In this document: positions 1 to 8,253 of the stretch, in pieces
Layout of the letters: the number at the start of each line of letters is the position of its first letter
Position numbering within the stretch: position 1 is the first letter of the stretch
From: Flocculibacter collagenilyticus
Lineage (GTDB): Bacteria; Pseudomonadota; Gammaproteobacteria; Enterobacterales; Alteromonadaceae
Length of the DNA stretch: 64,000 nucleotides
Direction: 5' to 3'
Assembly (NCBI RefSeq): GCF_016469335.1
Contig: NZ_CP059888.1
Coordinates: 930,001 to 994,000 of the forward strand
The notes under the pieces: generated by a model
What the model was told of the DNA's origin: nothing
Database searches by the model: none
The model's input: the letters and a program-made list of their open reading frames with translations, nothing else
Program-made: the position numbers and the translations under genes

Positions 1-6
1 CCTATC

Positions 7-831
7 GTGAAAGCATTAACTAAATTTAACTCAGTTCATAAGTCTATTCTGGTTGCATCATCGCTGATGATGACGAGTTATGTTGCGGCGCATCAAGAGT
101 GTAATATTAATATTCAGCAAGACTTGAAGATAAATCAAGGTGCTGTTGAGGTCAGTGATGCTAGGCACAAAGTTGTATTTGCTAGCGACCAGTCATTAAT
201 GGTAGATGGAAAATATGTCCAACTTAACTCGCACCAACAATCATTGGTGTCGGAATACGCACAAGGTGTGCGACAGTCCATTCCTGAAATGGCTTATATA
301 GCAATCGACGGAGTAGAATTAGCAATGGATGCAGTGAATAAAGCTTTAGGAGCTGTTTTAGGCGAGGGGCATGACGCAATAGGCGAGATGAACGGTCAAT
401 TGCATAATGTGAAAACAACGATTTCATCTCATTTTCTAGACTCAGATACTGTTGTACTTAAGCACTCAGACTATAAAGATAATCAAATATTTGGCCCTGA
501 ATTTGAAAGGAAAATTGAAGAAAGCCTTGAAAGTGCGGTGAAAAGTGCAATGGGAACATTATTAATTCATGTAGGGCAGGAGCTGGTTATGAATGGTGGT
601 GATTTATCTGAGTTTGAACAACGCATGGAAAAAATGGGTGAAGACATGGAACAGATGATTGAGCATAGAGCAGAGTCTTTAGAAGTTCGTGCTGATGCTT
701 TCTGTGAAAAAGTGAAAAAACTAGATCATTTAGAGTTTAAATTACAAACAGAAATACCAGAATTAAATCATTTTGACTTGATCACAATGGAATCTGATCA
801 TGATGATAAGCGCTCTAAACGCGAAATGTAA
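7..831 (+). CDS. DUF2884 (YggN-like) exported protein
   Basis: A 274-residue protein with an N-terminal signal peptide (basic start, hydrophobic stretch around residues 14-28, likely cleavage after VAA) and then a mostly helical, acidic body. The early CNINI cysteine segment, the 'DGKYVQLNSHQQ' segment and the late Cys near residue 235 match the layout of E. coli YggN (DUF2884), a periplasmic protein of unknown function. The C-terminus is charged (DDKRSKREM). The start is a GTG only six bases into the window. Its ribosome site lies outside, so an upstream start cannot be excluded, but the signal peptide fits this one. A strong bidirectional terminator follows. The family call is from memory of sequence pattern; function is unknown. 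Confidence 0.75.
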   Translation: MKALTKFNSVHKSILVASSLMMTSYVAAHQECNINIQQDLKINQGAVEVSDARHKVVFASDQSLMVDGKYVQLNSHQQSLVSEYAQGVRQSIPEMAYIAIDGVELAMDAVNKALGAVLGEGHDAIGEMNGQLHNVKTTISSHFLDSDTVVLKHSDYKDNQIFGPEFERKIEESLESAVKSAMGTLLIHVGQELVMNGGDLSEFEQRMEKMGEDMEQMIEHRAESLEVRADAFCEKVKKLDHLEFKLQTEIPELNHFDLITMESDHDDKRSKREM

Positions 832-872
832 TTAATTTGTTTTAGGGTTAATTAAGAGCTAATAATAAATAC

Positions 873-906
873 AAAAAGGCGTTAGTCATGGGACTAACGC
901 CTTTTT
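873..906. terminator. Bidirectional rho-independent terminator
   Basis: A perfect 15-bp stem (AAAAAGGCGTTAGTC / GACTAACGCCTTTTT) closes a 4-nt loop (ATGG). It has an A-run on the left and a T-run on the right, so it can terminate both converging genes: the DUF2884 gene and the EF-hand gene. Confidence 0.9.
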
Positions 907-928
907 TACAGATGAAAAATACTGGTTT

Positions 929-1444
929 TTATTTGTTTTTAACGGTTGTTAACGCTTCATCTTCAGCTACATCTTTACCATACTTATTGATGTAACTAGT
1001 AAATTCATATTGGCTAACGCGACGGTCATTATTGGTATCTATATAACCAAAGTGGTTAGAAATATCATCGTCATCGGCTTCTTCAATTGAAATATAACCG
1101 CTGCTATCATTATCTAATGCTGCAAAACTATTTTCGATACGATCGAATTTCTTAATTTCTGCTTTAAATGCTGACTCAGTGATCTCTGAATCTTCAGCAA
1201 CTCGGCCAGTGTTTAATTTCATATACGTGTCATATTCTACACGACTGATGTTGCCATCTAAGTCGGTATCAATATTTGAGAAGTGCTCCCAAATATTGTC
1301 ATCATCAGCTTCAACCTTAGAAATTAAACCATCGTTGTCATTATCAAGGCTAGCGAAGTCACTGTCGATTTTGTCTACATGGTTTGCACAAGCTGGAATA
1401 GTTAACACTGCCGCGATTGCTGTAGTAAGTAATAGTTTGTTCAT
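929..1444 (-). CDS. EF-hand calcium-binding exported protein
   Basis: The protein has about 171 residues from an ATG at 1444, preceded by GGAG at good spacing. A 9-residue upstream extension to 1471 is possible but has no better ribosome site. The N-terminus is a signal peptide ending in an ACA/C segment (TIPACANHV), compatible with a lipoprotein or a cleaved export signal. Four EF-hand-like loops follow in two pairs: DNDNDGLISKVE, DTDLDGNISRVE, DNDSSGYISIEE and DTNNDRRVSQYE. The first three have the central Gly and the acidic position 12; the fourth lacks the Gly and may bind poorly. It is probably a periplasmic or surface calcium sensor or buffer. The partner is unknown. Confidence 0.85.
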   Translation of the reverse strand: MNKLLLTTAIAAVLTIPACANHVDKIDSDFASLDNDNDGLISKVEADDDNIWEHFSNIDTDLDGNISRVEYDTYMKLNTGRVAEDSEITESAFKAEIKKFDRIENSFAALDNDSSGYISIEEADDDDISNHFGYIDTNNDRRVSQYEFTSYINKYGKDVAEDEALTTVKNK

Positions 1445-1730
1445 AATGATGCTCCATGTTGTTTTTGCCACTTCAACCGAAAGCCGGAGGAAGGTTTTTA
1501 ATATTTGTGATTCAATGGTTACAACATGCGTGCCAATTTATTAAATTATTTAAAATCAATACGTTGTGTCGTTTTGTGATGGTTTCAATACGTACCGCCT
1601 CTGTAATATTTACAGATGTTTGTAAATTTTGGATCTAATCCACGTAAGCCTTGGTAACGAAACTTCAATTATTGGGAGATGCTCGTTACACTAAATTGAG
1701 ATATAAATAGGGAAGAAGTGAGTTAACACG

Positions 1731-2315
1731 GTGACTAAACGATTTAGCCAAGCAGCAGAGAATAACCAAGAACCTATTCTTCAGCAGTTAACACAGTATT
1801 TTGCTACCCGTGCAACAGTACTGGAGATAGGTTCGGGCACTGGGCAGCACGCTGTACATCTTGCGCGTGGGTTATCACATTTAGTGTGGTGTCCAAGTGA
1901 TCTATTAAATAATTTATCAGGGATTGCAGCGTGGATTAGTGAAGCTGCGCTGTCTAATATCATTGACCCGATTGAATATAATGCGGCACTTGATGAATGG
2001 CCCTTAGCTGTAGATGCCGTGTATTCAGCGAATACCGCACATATTATGCAAGCAAACGAGGTAGCAATCATGATGTCAGAAATATCTAAAAACCTACCCG
2101 TAGATGGAATATTTGCGCAATATGGCCCTTTTAAAATGAACGGTCGCTGTACCACAGCATCAAATGTCGCATTTAATCAACGTTTATTGCAGCAAGGGTA
2201 TGGTGGTATAAGGGATATCGCTGAACTTGAAAAGTGGGCAGGCACTGAACTGCAATTACAAGAGAGAATTGAAATGCCAGCGAATAATTTTCTGCTGATT
2301 TGGCAAAAATGGTAG
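1731..2315 (+). CDS. DUF938 family SAM-dependent methyltransferase
   Basis: A 194-residue protein with a class I methyltransferase fold. The glycine-rich motif I (VLEIGSGTGQHA, residues about 31-42) binds S-adenosylmethionine, and the later YSANTAHIM and YGPFKMNG segments are typical of DUF938. No substrate is established for this family to my knowledge. The start is GTG at 1731; the ribosome site is weak (GAG 8 bases upstream). The length agrees with the family (about 200 residues). It stands alone, with about 290 bases of non-coding DNA before it and 120 after. Confidence 0.85.
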   Translation: MTKRFSQAAENNQEPILQQLTQYFATRATVLEIGSGTGQHAVHLARGLSHLVWCPSDLLNNLSGIAAWISEAALSNIIDPIEYNAALDEWPLAVDAVYSANTAHIMQANEVAIMMSEISKNLPVDGIFAQYGPFKMNGRCTTASNVAFNQRLLQQGYGGIRDIAELEKWAGTELQLQERIEMPANNFLLIWQKW

Positions 2316-2435
2316 CGCCAAGTGCAATATTCTTCTTAAAAATACCCTGCAAAGTAACCGCAATAACTGACTATTGTTGTTAATTCTTATATTATGTCGC
2401 CAATTTAATTTATTCAGTCTTCTATAGAAAACAAA

Positions 2436-3182
2436 ATGGCGCTAAATACCTTATCTCTTAAAGCTAAAAATGGTGGCTTATGGATAAAGCATGCATGGGA
2501 AATTTTAAAAATTAAACCCGCTAGCTTTATTGCAATCAGCATTTTTACATCATCACTCTTTATTGCAGGTCAACTTCATCCAATACTTGGATTATTGATT
2601 ATGTTTGCTAACCCTTTTATTACGGCGGCTTATTACGTTGTTATCGAACATGCACGTCAAGGCCATCATATTCGTTTTGAGCAGTTTTTTTCGGCAATAA
2701 AACACTTACCAAATAAACTTACGTTATTCCGGTTAGCTGTGGTTTCCTTATTACTATCTGCATTATTTTCAATTGCATTGAGTCCTATTCTTGAAACATT
2801 GCAGCAGGGTGCTAAGCCTGACTTTGGTCAAATAGTGTTAGTGGTAGTGGTGTCTGCGATATATATGATGCTATTCGCTTATGCTGTGCCAATTGCTGTA
2901 TTTACTAAAGAAAAAAGTTTACCAGAAATTTTTAAAGGGAGCTTTTTTGCTTGTTGGCGCAATGTAATTCCACTTACAGTGTACAGCATTATCAGTATGC
3001 TACTTATCGCCTTAACTATTCCTACTCTTATGGTCGGGATGATTATCGTTATCCCTGTTCTAACGATTTCGTTTTATCTTTCTTTTATTAATATTTTTGC
3101 TCCCTCGCTGATTGTTCAGCAAAGTGAAAATTCGGATGAAGACGATAGTAATAATGGCAACGATGGTATGTTTTTAGGGTAA
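2436..3182 (+). CDS. Multi-pass membrane protein (BPSS1780-like)
   Basis: The 248-residue integral membrane protein has about six hydrophobic segments (roughly residues 30-45, 50-70, 100-122, 138-162, 185-215 and 215-230). It ends in a short acidic cytoplasmic tail (SDEDDSNNGNDG). The repeated pattern, with a conserved 'FKGSFFACWRN' loop, resembles the BPSS1780 family of uncharacterised membrane proteins. Its last base is shared with the ATG of recX (TAATG), so the two genes are translationally coupled. Function is unknown. The coupling with a RecA regulator is probably organisational rather than functional. Confidence 0.65.
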   Translation: MALNTLSLKAKNGGLWIKHAWEILKIKPASFIAISIFTSSLFIAGQLHPILGLLIMFANPFITAAYYVVIEHARQGHHIRFEQFFSAIKHLPNKLTLFRLAVVSLLLSALFSIALSPILETLQQGAKPDFGQIVLVVVVSAIYMMLFAYAVPIAVFTKEKSLPEIFKGSFFACWRNVIPLTVYSIISMLLIALTIPTLMVGMIIVIPVLTISFYLSFINIFAPSLIVQQSENSDEDDSNNGNDGMFLG

Positions 3183-3688
3183 TGTTTAAAAAAAGCACTG
3201 CAACTTTAGATAGTCAAAGCAAAGTGTATAGTACTGCGGTGCGGATGCTATCGCAGCGCGACTATTCTCAACAGAACTTAGCTGACAAGTTATTACAGCG
3301 CGGTGCTTCAAGCGACCATGTTACTTCGGTCATTGATACGTGTATAAAGGAAGGGTGGCTTGACGATGAGCGATATTGCGAACGCTTTATTGCAGCAAGG
3401 GTTGCAAGCGGTATGGGTAAAATGCGAATTTTACGTGATGCGGCACAAAAAGGCATTCCAAAAAATATTGTAGAAACGTGTTTAAATTGTACAGAAATAG
3501 ACTGGTTTCAAAGCGCTTTAACAGCATATAATAGAAAGTTTTCTGGTATTTCAGTGACAGATTATAAAGACAAAGCAAAATGTATGCGTTATTTACAATA
3601 TCGCGGCTTTTCTTTTGATGAAATAAATTATGCAATTGAGCAAGCGGCTCAAGAACAAACTAACGATGAAGCACCATTTTCTTGGTAA
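3182..3688 (+). CDS. recX: Regulatory protein RecX
   Basis: This 168-residue protein modulates RecA filaments. It has the three-helix repeat architecture of RecX: 'RMLSQRDYSQQNLADKLLQRG' near the N-terminus, 'LDDERYCERFI' at about residues 60-70, and 'RYLQYRGFSFDEINYAI' near the C-terminus. The length is normal (about 150-170). It overlaps the upstream membrane-protein gene by one base and precedes alaS, as in many gammaproteobacteria. RecA itself is not next to it in this window, which is unusual because recA-recX is the common arrangement. Confidence 0.92.
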   Translation: MFKKSTATLDSQSKVYSTAVRMLSQRDYSQQNLADKLLQRGASSDHVTSVIDTCIKEGWLDDERYCERFIAARVASGMGKMRILRDAAQKGIPKNIVETCLNCTEIDWFQSALTAYNRKFSGISVTDYKDKAKCMRYLQYRGFSFDEINYAIEQAAQEQTNDEAPFSW

Positions 3689-3774
3689 TTAGTTTTCCGC
3701 GTAGCGGGTGTTAGTAGTAGCGTTAGTATTAATTAAGTATAAAAGTTTTTAGAAATAAAAAGGTTCGAATTCTT

Positions 3775-6372
3775 ATGACCATGACCACAGCTGAGATCCG
3801 CAATGCGTTTTTAACGTTTTTTGCAAACAAACAGCACCAAAAAGTAAATAGTAGTTCTTTAGTTCCAGGCAATGATCCAACCTTATTATTTACTAATGCG
3901 GGTATGGTGCCATTTAAAGATGTCTTTTTAGGCGCTGAAAAAAGACCTTATACGCGTGCAACTTCTTCTCAGCGCTGTGTTCGTGCAGGTGGCAAACATA
4001 ATGACTTAGAAAATGTTGGTTATACAGCCCGCCATCATACTTTCTTCGAAATGTTGGGTAACTTCAGCTTTGGTGATTATTTTAAAACGGACGCTATTAA
4101 GTATGCATGGGAGTTTTTAACCGATGTATTACAGCTGCCTAAAGAAAAGCTGTGGGTGACAGTATTTGAAGAAGACGATGAAGCCGCAGAAATCTGGATT
4201 AAAGAAATCGGGGTTGCACCTGATCGTGTTTCACGCATTGGTGCCAAAGATAACTTCTGGTCGATGGGTGATACAGGTCCTTGTGGCCCTTGTACTGAAA
4301 TATTTTTTGACCACGGTGAAGAAATTTGGGGTGGTCCTCCAGGCACGCCAGAAGAAGATGGTGACCGTTACATTGAAATTTGGAACTTGGTTTTCATGCA
4401 ATTTAACCGTCATGCCGACGGCACAATGGAACCATTACCGAAGCCTTCAGTTGACACGGGTATGGGGCTAGAACGTATTGCGGCAATAATGCAGAATGTT
4501 CACAGTAACTATGAAATTGATATATTCCAAAATCTAATTAAAGCTACCGCCGAGATTATTGGTGTTAGTTCTCTTGAAGACAAATCGCTTCGCGTGATTG
4601 CTGATCATATTCGCTCTTGTAGCTTCTTAATTGCTGATGGTGTAATGCCATCTAATGAAGGCCGTGGTTATGTGTTACGCCGTATCATCCGTCGTGCTGT
4701 TCGCCATGGTAATAAATTAGGTGCCACTGAAAACTTCTTCTACAAACTGGTTGCTACTTTGATCGAGCAAATGGGAGAAGCCTATCCTGAGCTAGTTAAG
4801 CAACAAGCCGTTATTGAAAAAATGTTGCGAATTGAAGAAGAACAATTTGCAAAAACCTTAGACCGTGGATTAGCGATTTTAGAAGATAATCTTAGCGCGT
4901 TAGAAGGTGATGTTATTCCTGGCGATATCGTATTTAAACTCTATGATACCTATGGCTTTCCTGCAGATTTAACCGCAGACATTGCACGAGAGCGCAAATT
5001 AACGATCGACCAAGCAGGTTTTGACGCAGAAATGAAAGCGCAGCGCGAGCGCGCACAAAAAGCGAGTAGCTTTGGCACAGATTATAACGAACAGATAAAG
5101 TCTGATAATGCATCTTCTTTTGAAGGCTATGAGCACGTTAAAACAACCAGCTCTGTGTTAGAGATATTTAAAGACGGTGCTCCTGTGACGGCATTAAATG
5201 ATGGTGAACAAGGGATAGTTGTACTTGATAAAACGCCATTTTATGCTGAATCAGGTGGACAAATAGGTGATACAGGCTCGTTAATCGCTGGATCTGGCGA
5301 ATTTATTGTTGAAGATACCATTAAATTAGGTAACGCGTTTGCTCATAAAGGAAAAGCGGTCGGTACATTGAATGTATCAGATGAAGTAACTGCACAAATT
5401 GATGACATACGCCGCGAAAGAATCAAAAAAAATCACTCTGCAACTCACCTTCTTCATGCTGCATTACAACAAGTATTAGGCGAGCATGTTACACAGAAAG
5501 GTTCATGGGTAGGTCCAGATCGCTTACGTTTTGACTTTTCACATTATGAAGCCGTAACCAACGACCAATTAAAAGAAGTTGAGCATTTGGTTAATCAACA
5601 GATTATAAATAATGAGCAATTAACAGTAGAGCTAATGGATATTGACGCTGCTAAAGAAAAAGGCGCAATGGCTTTATTTGGTGAAAAGTACGATGATGAA
5701 GTACGTGTTATTAGTATGGGCGACTTTTCAATTGAATTGTGTGGTGGTACGCATGTAGAACGTACCGGTGATATTGGTTTCTTCAAAGTTGTATCAGAAG
5801 CTGGTATTGCTGCCGGTGTACGCCGAATTGAAGCGGCTTCAGGCTTAGCTGCATTAGAATTTGTTGATAGTTTAACTGCACAGTTAGAACAGACCGCGCA
5901 ACTTGTAAAAGGTGACGTGTTCTCGGTGGCAGAGCGTGTTCAGCAAAATCTAGACCGCGCTAAGTCGATGGAAAAAGAAATCGATAAATTGAAAGCGCAG
6001 TTAGCCAGCCAAGCTGGAGCAAGCTTAACGGATGCCGTTGTTGACGTTAAAGGCACTAAGTTATTAGTGGCAAATCTTGAACAAGCTGATCCTAAGTCAT
6101 TGCGTGGTATGGTCGACGACCTTAAAAACAAGTTAGGTTCTGCCATTATTGTACTGGCCGCGGTAAATGGCGACAAAGTAAGTGTGATTGCAGGCGTGAC
6201 TAAAGATTTAACTGGGCAAGTAAAAGCAGGTGAACTAGTCAATATGGTTGCTCAGCAGGTGGGTGGAAAAGGCGGCGGTCGCCCTGATATGGCACAAGCT
6301 GGTGGCAATCAGCCTGATTCAGTGCCAGCTGCACTTGATTCTGTAAATGATTGGGTAAGCGAAAAGCTGTAA
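3775..6372 (+). CDS. alaS: Alanyl-tRNA synthetase
   Basis: An 865-residue class II synthetase that charges tRNA-Ala. The N-terminal catalytic core starts at [10 protein letters not shown] and has the family motifs [14 protein letters not shown] and [13 protein letters not shown]. The editing domain keeps the zinc-binding pair HSATH (H554, H558) and CGGTH (C656, H660). The C-Ala domain ends in the glycine-rich [13 protein letters not shown] segment. The length matches E. coli AlaRS (876). The start ATG-ACC-ATG offers two in-frame ATGs; the first is used here. lysC follows after 16 bases. Confidence 0.98.
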   Translation: MTMTTAEIRNAFLTFFANKQHQKVNSSSLVPGNDPTLLFTNAGMVPFKDVFLGAEKRPYTRATSSQRCVRAGGKHNDLENVGYTARHHTFFEMLGNFSFGDYFKTDAIKYAWEFLTDVLQLPKEKLWVTVFEEDDEAAEIWIKEIGVAPDRVSRIGAKDNFWSMGDTGPCGPCTEIFFDHGEEIWGGPPGTPEEDGDRYIEIWNLVFMQFNRHADGTMEPLPKPSVDTGMGLERIAAIMQNVHSNYEIDIFQNLIKATAEIIGVSSLEDKSLRVIADHIRSCSFLIADGVMPSNEGRGYVLRRIIRRAVRHGNKLGATENFFYKLVATLIEQMGEAYPELVKQQAVIEKMLRIEEEQFAKTLDRGLAILEDNLSALEGDVIPGDIVFKLYDTYGFPADLTADIARERKLTIDQAGFDAEMKAQRERAQKASSFGTDYNEQIKSDNASSFEGYEHVKTTSSVLEIFKDGAPVTALNDGEQGIVVLDKTPFYAESGGQIGDTGSLIAGSGEFIVEDTIKLGNAFAHKGKAVGTLNVSDEVTAQIDDIRRERIKKNHSATHLLHAALQQVLGEHVTQKGSWVGPDRLRFDFSHYEAVTNDQLKEVEHLVNQQIINNEQLTVELMDIDAAKEKGAMALFGEKYDDEVRVISMGDFSIELCGGTHVERTGDIGFFKVVSEAGIAAGVRRIEAASGLAALEFVDSLTAQLEQTAQLVKGDVFSVAERVQQNLDRAKSMEKEIDKLKAQLASQAGASLTDAVVDVKGTKLLVANLEQADPKSLRGMVDDLKNKLGSAIIVLAAVNGDKVSVIAGVTKDLTGQVKAGELVNMVAQQVGGKGGGRPDMAQAGGNQPDSVPAALDSVNDWVSEKL

Positions 6373-6388
6373 TAGCTAGCGCGCTTGT

Positions 6389-7609
6389 ATGGCATTACTT
6401 GTTCAAAAGTTTGGTGGCACCTCGGTAGGTTCAGTTGAGCGTATCGAAGCAGTTGCTGAGCAAATAATTTCCAGCCGCCAACAAGGCCATCAGGTTGTGG
6501 TGGTTGTTTCTGCAATGGCTGGAGAAACAAACCGACTAATTGAACTTGCTCAGCAAGTTGATACTAAGCCCAGCTCACGTGAACTGGATGTACTGATATC
6601 AACTGGTGAGCAAGTAACCGCTGCGTTATTGTCTATGGCGATAGTTCGTCGTGGTCATTCGGCAATCTCGTTGTTGGCTGATCAAGTGGGGATTGAAACC
6701 AATAATAGATTTGGCAAAGCAAGAATAAAATCGGTCGATCACGCTCGTATCTTAGAAGAAATCGAGCAGGGAAGAGTGGTTATTATTGCTGGCTTTCAAG
6801 GGCGAGATAAGGAAAAAAATATCACTACCCTTGGTCGTGGCGGTACAGATACCACGGCAGTTGCAGTGGCTGCTGCAATAAAAGCTGACGAATGTCAGAT
6901 CTATACTGACGTTGACGGCGTATATACTACTGATCCGCGTATTGAACCTAACGCCAGACGAATGTCGCGTGTTACGTTTGACGAGATGCTAGAACTAGCG
7001 AGCTTGGGTGCTAAAGTATTACAAATTCGCGCCGTAGAATACGCAGGGATCCATAAAGTAAGGTTAAGGGTGCTTTCAAGCTTTTCACCAGACGAAGGTA
7101 CACTAATTACTTATGAGGAAGAAAAAGTGGACAAACCCTTAGTGTCAGGTATAGCGTTTAATCGTGATGAAGCCATCTTAACGGTTACCGGTATACGTGA
7201 ATCGGCAAGCTTAGCATCAGATATTTTGTCGCCAATAGCTGAGCAGGGTATTGAAGTGGATATGATCGTGCAGAATATTCAGCGTGATGGTACAGTCGAC
7301 TTTACCTTTACCGTTCATCGCAGCGATTTTGACGAAACAAATGCATTATTATCGCAACTTATTGAAAAAATAGGTGCAAAAAGTGTGCAAGCTGACAATA
7401 ACGTTGCTAAGATTTCTGTTGTTGGAGTTGGGATGAAGTCTCACTCAGGTGTTGCGGCGAACATGTTTAGCGCTTTAGCAGCAGAAGGTATTAAAACAAA
7501 ACTAATTTCTACCTCAGAAATTAAAATTTCTGTTGTAGTAGAAGAAAAGTATTTAGAGCTGTGTGTAAGGGCATTACATTCAGCATTCGGTTTACACGAA
7601 AATGTGTGA
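6389..7609 (+). CDS. lysC: Aspartate kinase (monofunctional, ACT-regulated)
   Basis: A 406-residue aspartokinase that phosphorylates aspartate, the first step to lysine, threonine and methionine. Visible motifs are KFGGTSVGS at residues 7-15, VVVVSAMAGETNRL, the GRGGTDTTAVAVA active-site segment, YTDVDGVYTTDPR, and two C-terminal ACT domains ('ISVVGVGMKSHSGVAANMF') that normally bind the feedback inhibitor. It resembles the short monofunctional type found in Pseudomonas-like bacteria rather than E. coli LysC. No clear ribosome site precedes the ATG, and with only 16 bases after alaS, translation may be coupled. Confidence 0.95.
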   Translation: MALLVQKFGGTSVGSVERIEAVAEQIISSRQQGHQVVVVVSAMAGETNRLIELAQQVDTKPSSRELDVLISTGEQVTAALLSMAIVRRGHSAISLLADQVGIETNNRFGKARIKSVDHARILEEIEQGRVVIIAGFQGRDKEKNITTLGRGGTDTTAVAVAAAIKADECQIYTDVDGVYTTDPRIEPNARRMSRVTFDEMLELASLGAKVLQIRAVEYAGIHKVRLRVLSSFSPDEGTLITYEEEKVDKPLVSGIAFNRDEAILTVTGIRESASLASDILSPIAEQGIEVDMIVQNIQRDGTVDFTFTVHRSDFDETNALLSQLIEKIGAKSVQADNNVAKISVVGVGMKSHSGVAANMFSALAAEGIKTKLISTSEIKISVVVEEKYLELCVRALHSAFGLHENV

Positions 7610-7624
7610 TAGAATTCACATTTT
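7599..7624 (+). terminator. Possible weak hairpin over the lysC stop codon
   Basis: The inverted repeat AAAATGTG / CACATTTT (8 bp, 10-nt loop) spans the lysC stop codon and is followed by GTGATTTT. It could act as a weak terminator or an mRNA-end structure before csrA. The stem is A/T-rich, so confidence is low. Confidence 0.35.
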
Positions 7625-7684
7625 GTGATTTTGGTTATTATTGGGCTAAAAACTGCCTAAGTTTGGAATGATAGGAGCAAGCGA

Positions 7685-7873
7685 ATGCTAATTTTGACTC
7701 GTCGAGTTGGGGAAACGTTAATGATTGGTGACGATGTGACTGTTACCGTTTTAGGCGTTAAAGGAAATCAGGTTCGCATTGGTGTCAATGCCCCAAAAGA
7801 AGTGTCTGTACATAGAGAAGAAATCTATATGCGAATACAGGCTGAAAAAAGCTCGGATGGCGAAAGCGCGTAA
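7685..7873 (+). CDS. csrA: Carbon storage regulator CsrA
   Basis: A 62-residue RNA-binding global regulator that binds GGA motifs in mRNA leaders. It has the canonical opening [16 protein letters not shown], the core [29 protein letters not shown] (split here only by reading), and a short charged tail. Residues R6-R7, V42 and R44 correspond to the known RNA-contact positions. The AGGAGC ribosome site lies 6 bases before the ATG. Its place after alaS-lysC and before the Ser/Arg tRNAs is the usual gammaproteobacterial order, here interrupted by the M6 protease gene. Confidence 0.97.
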   Translation: MLILTRRVGETLMIGDDVTVTVLGVKGNQVRIGVNAPKEVSVHREEIYMRIQAEKSSDGESA

Positions 7874-7882
7874 CATTAAAAG

Positions 7883-7910
7883 AAACCGACGAAAGTCGGT
7901 TTTATTTTAT
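7883..7910 (+). terminator. csrA terminator
   Basis: The 8-bp stem AAACCGAC / GTCGGTTT has a stable GAAA tetraloop and is followed by ATTTTAT, ten bases after the csrA stop codon. Confidence 0.85.
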
Positions 7911-8253
7911 CTGCAATAAATCTCGATCTAACTCCTTCACCTTCAATTACTCTACTTTTTACAACGACTACTTTTTAACTATTTGAAATTAAATTGTTTA
8001 TACGATTTTATATTAACCAATAATCGGCTATATTCTCACTTGCTTTAAACCTCGAAAATATTTTCCTATGTTTTACTCTATTTAAGGTAATGATGGTGTG
8101 GGAAGTGTGTATTTGACTCTTATGGTCGATATTTCGCTTCGTATATAGAATCCATGCTCAGATTAATATGAGTTGAAACTGCTGTTAAGAGATATTCAAA
8201 GTTAATTACTAGTATGCCTAAAACATTGGCATCAAACTAAGGACAGTATAGCG
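7911..8253. other. Intergenic region upstream of the M6 protease
   Basis: About 340 bases of A+T-rich DNA between csrA and the metalloprotease gene. It should hold the protease promoter, but I see no convincing -35/-10 pair. A ribosome site (AAGGAC) precedes the ATG at 8254. Confidence 0.4.

Noticed and set aside
1179-1544. Long + strand frame opposite the EF-hand gene
   Set aside because: Antisense shadow of a well-supported gene.
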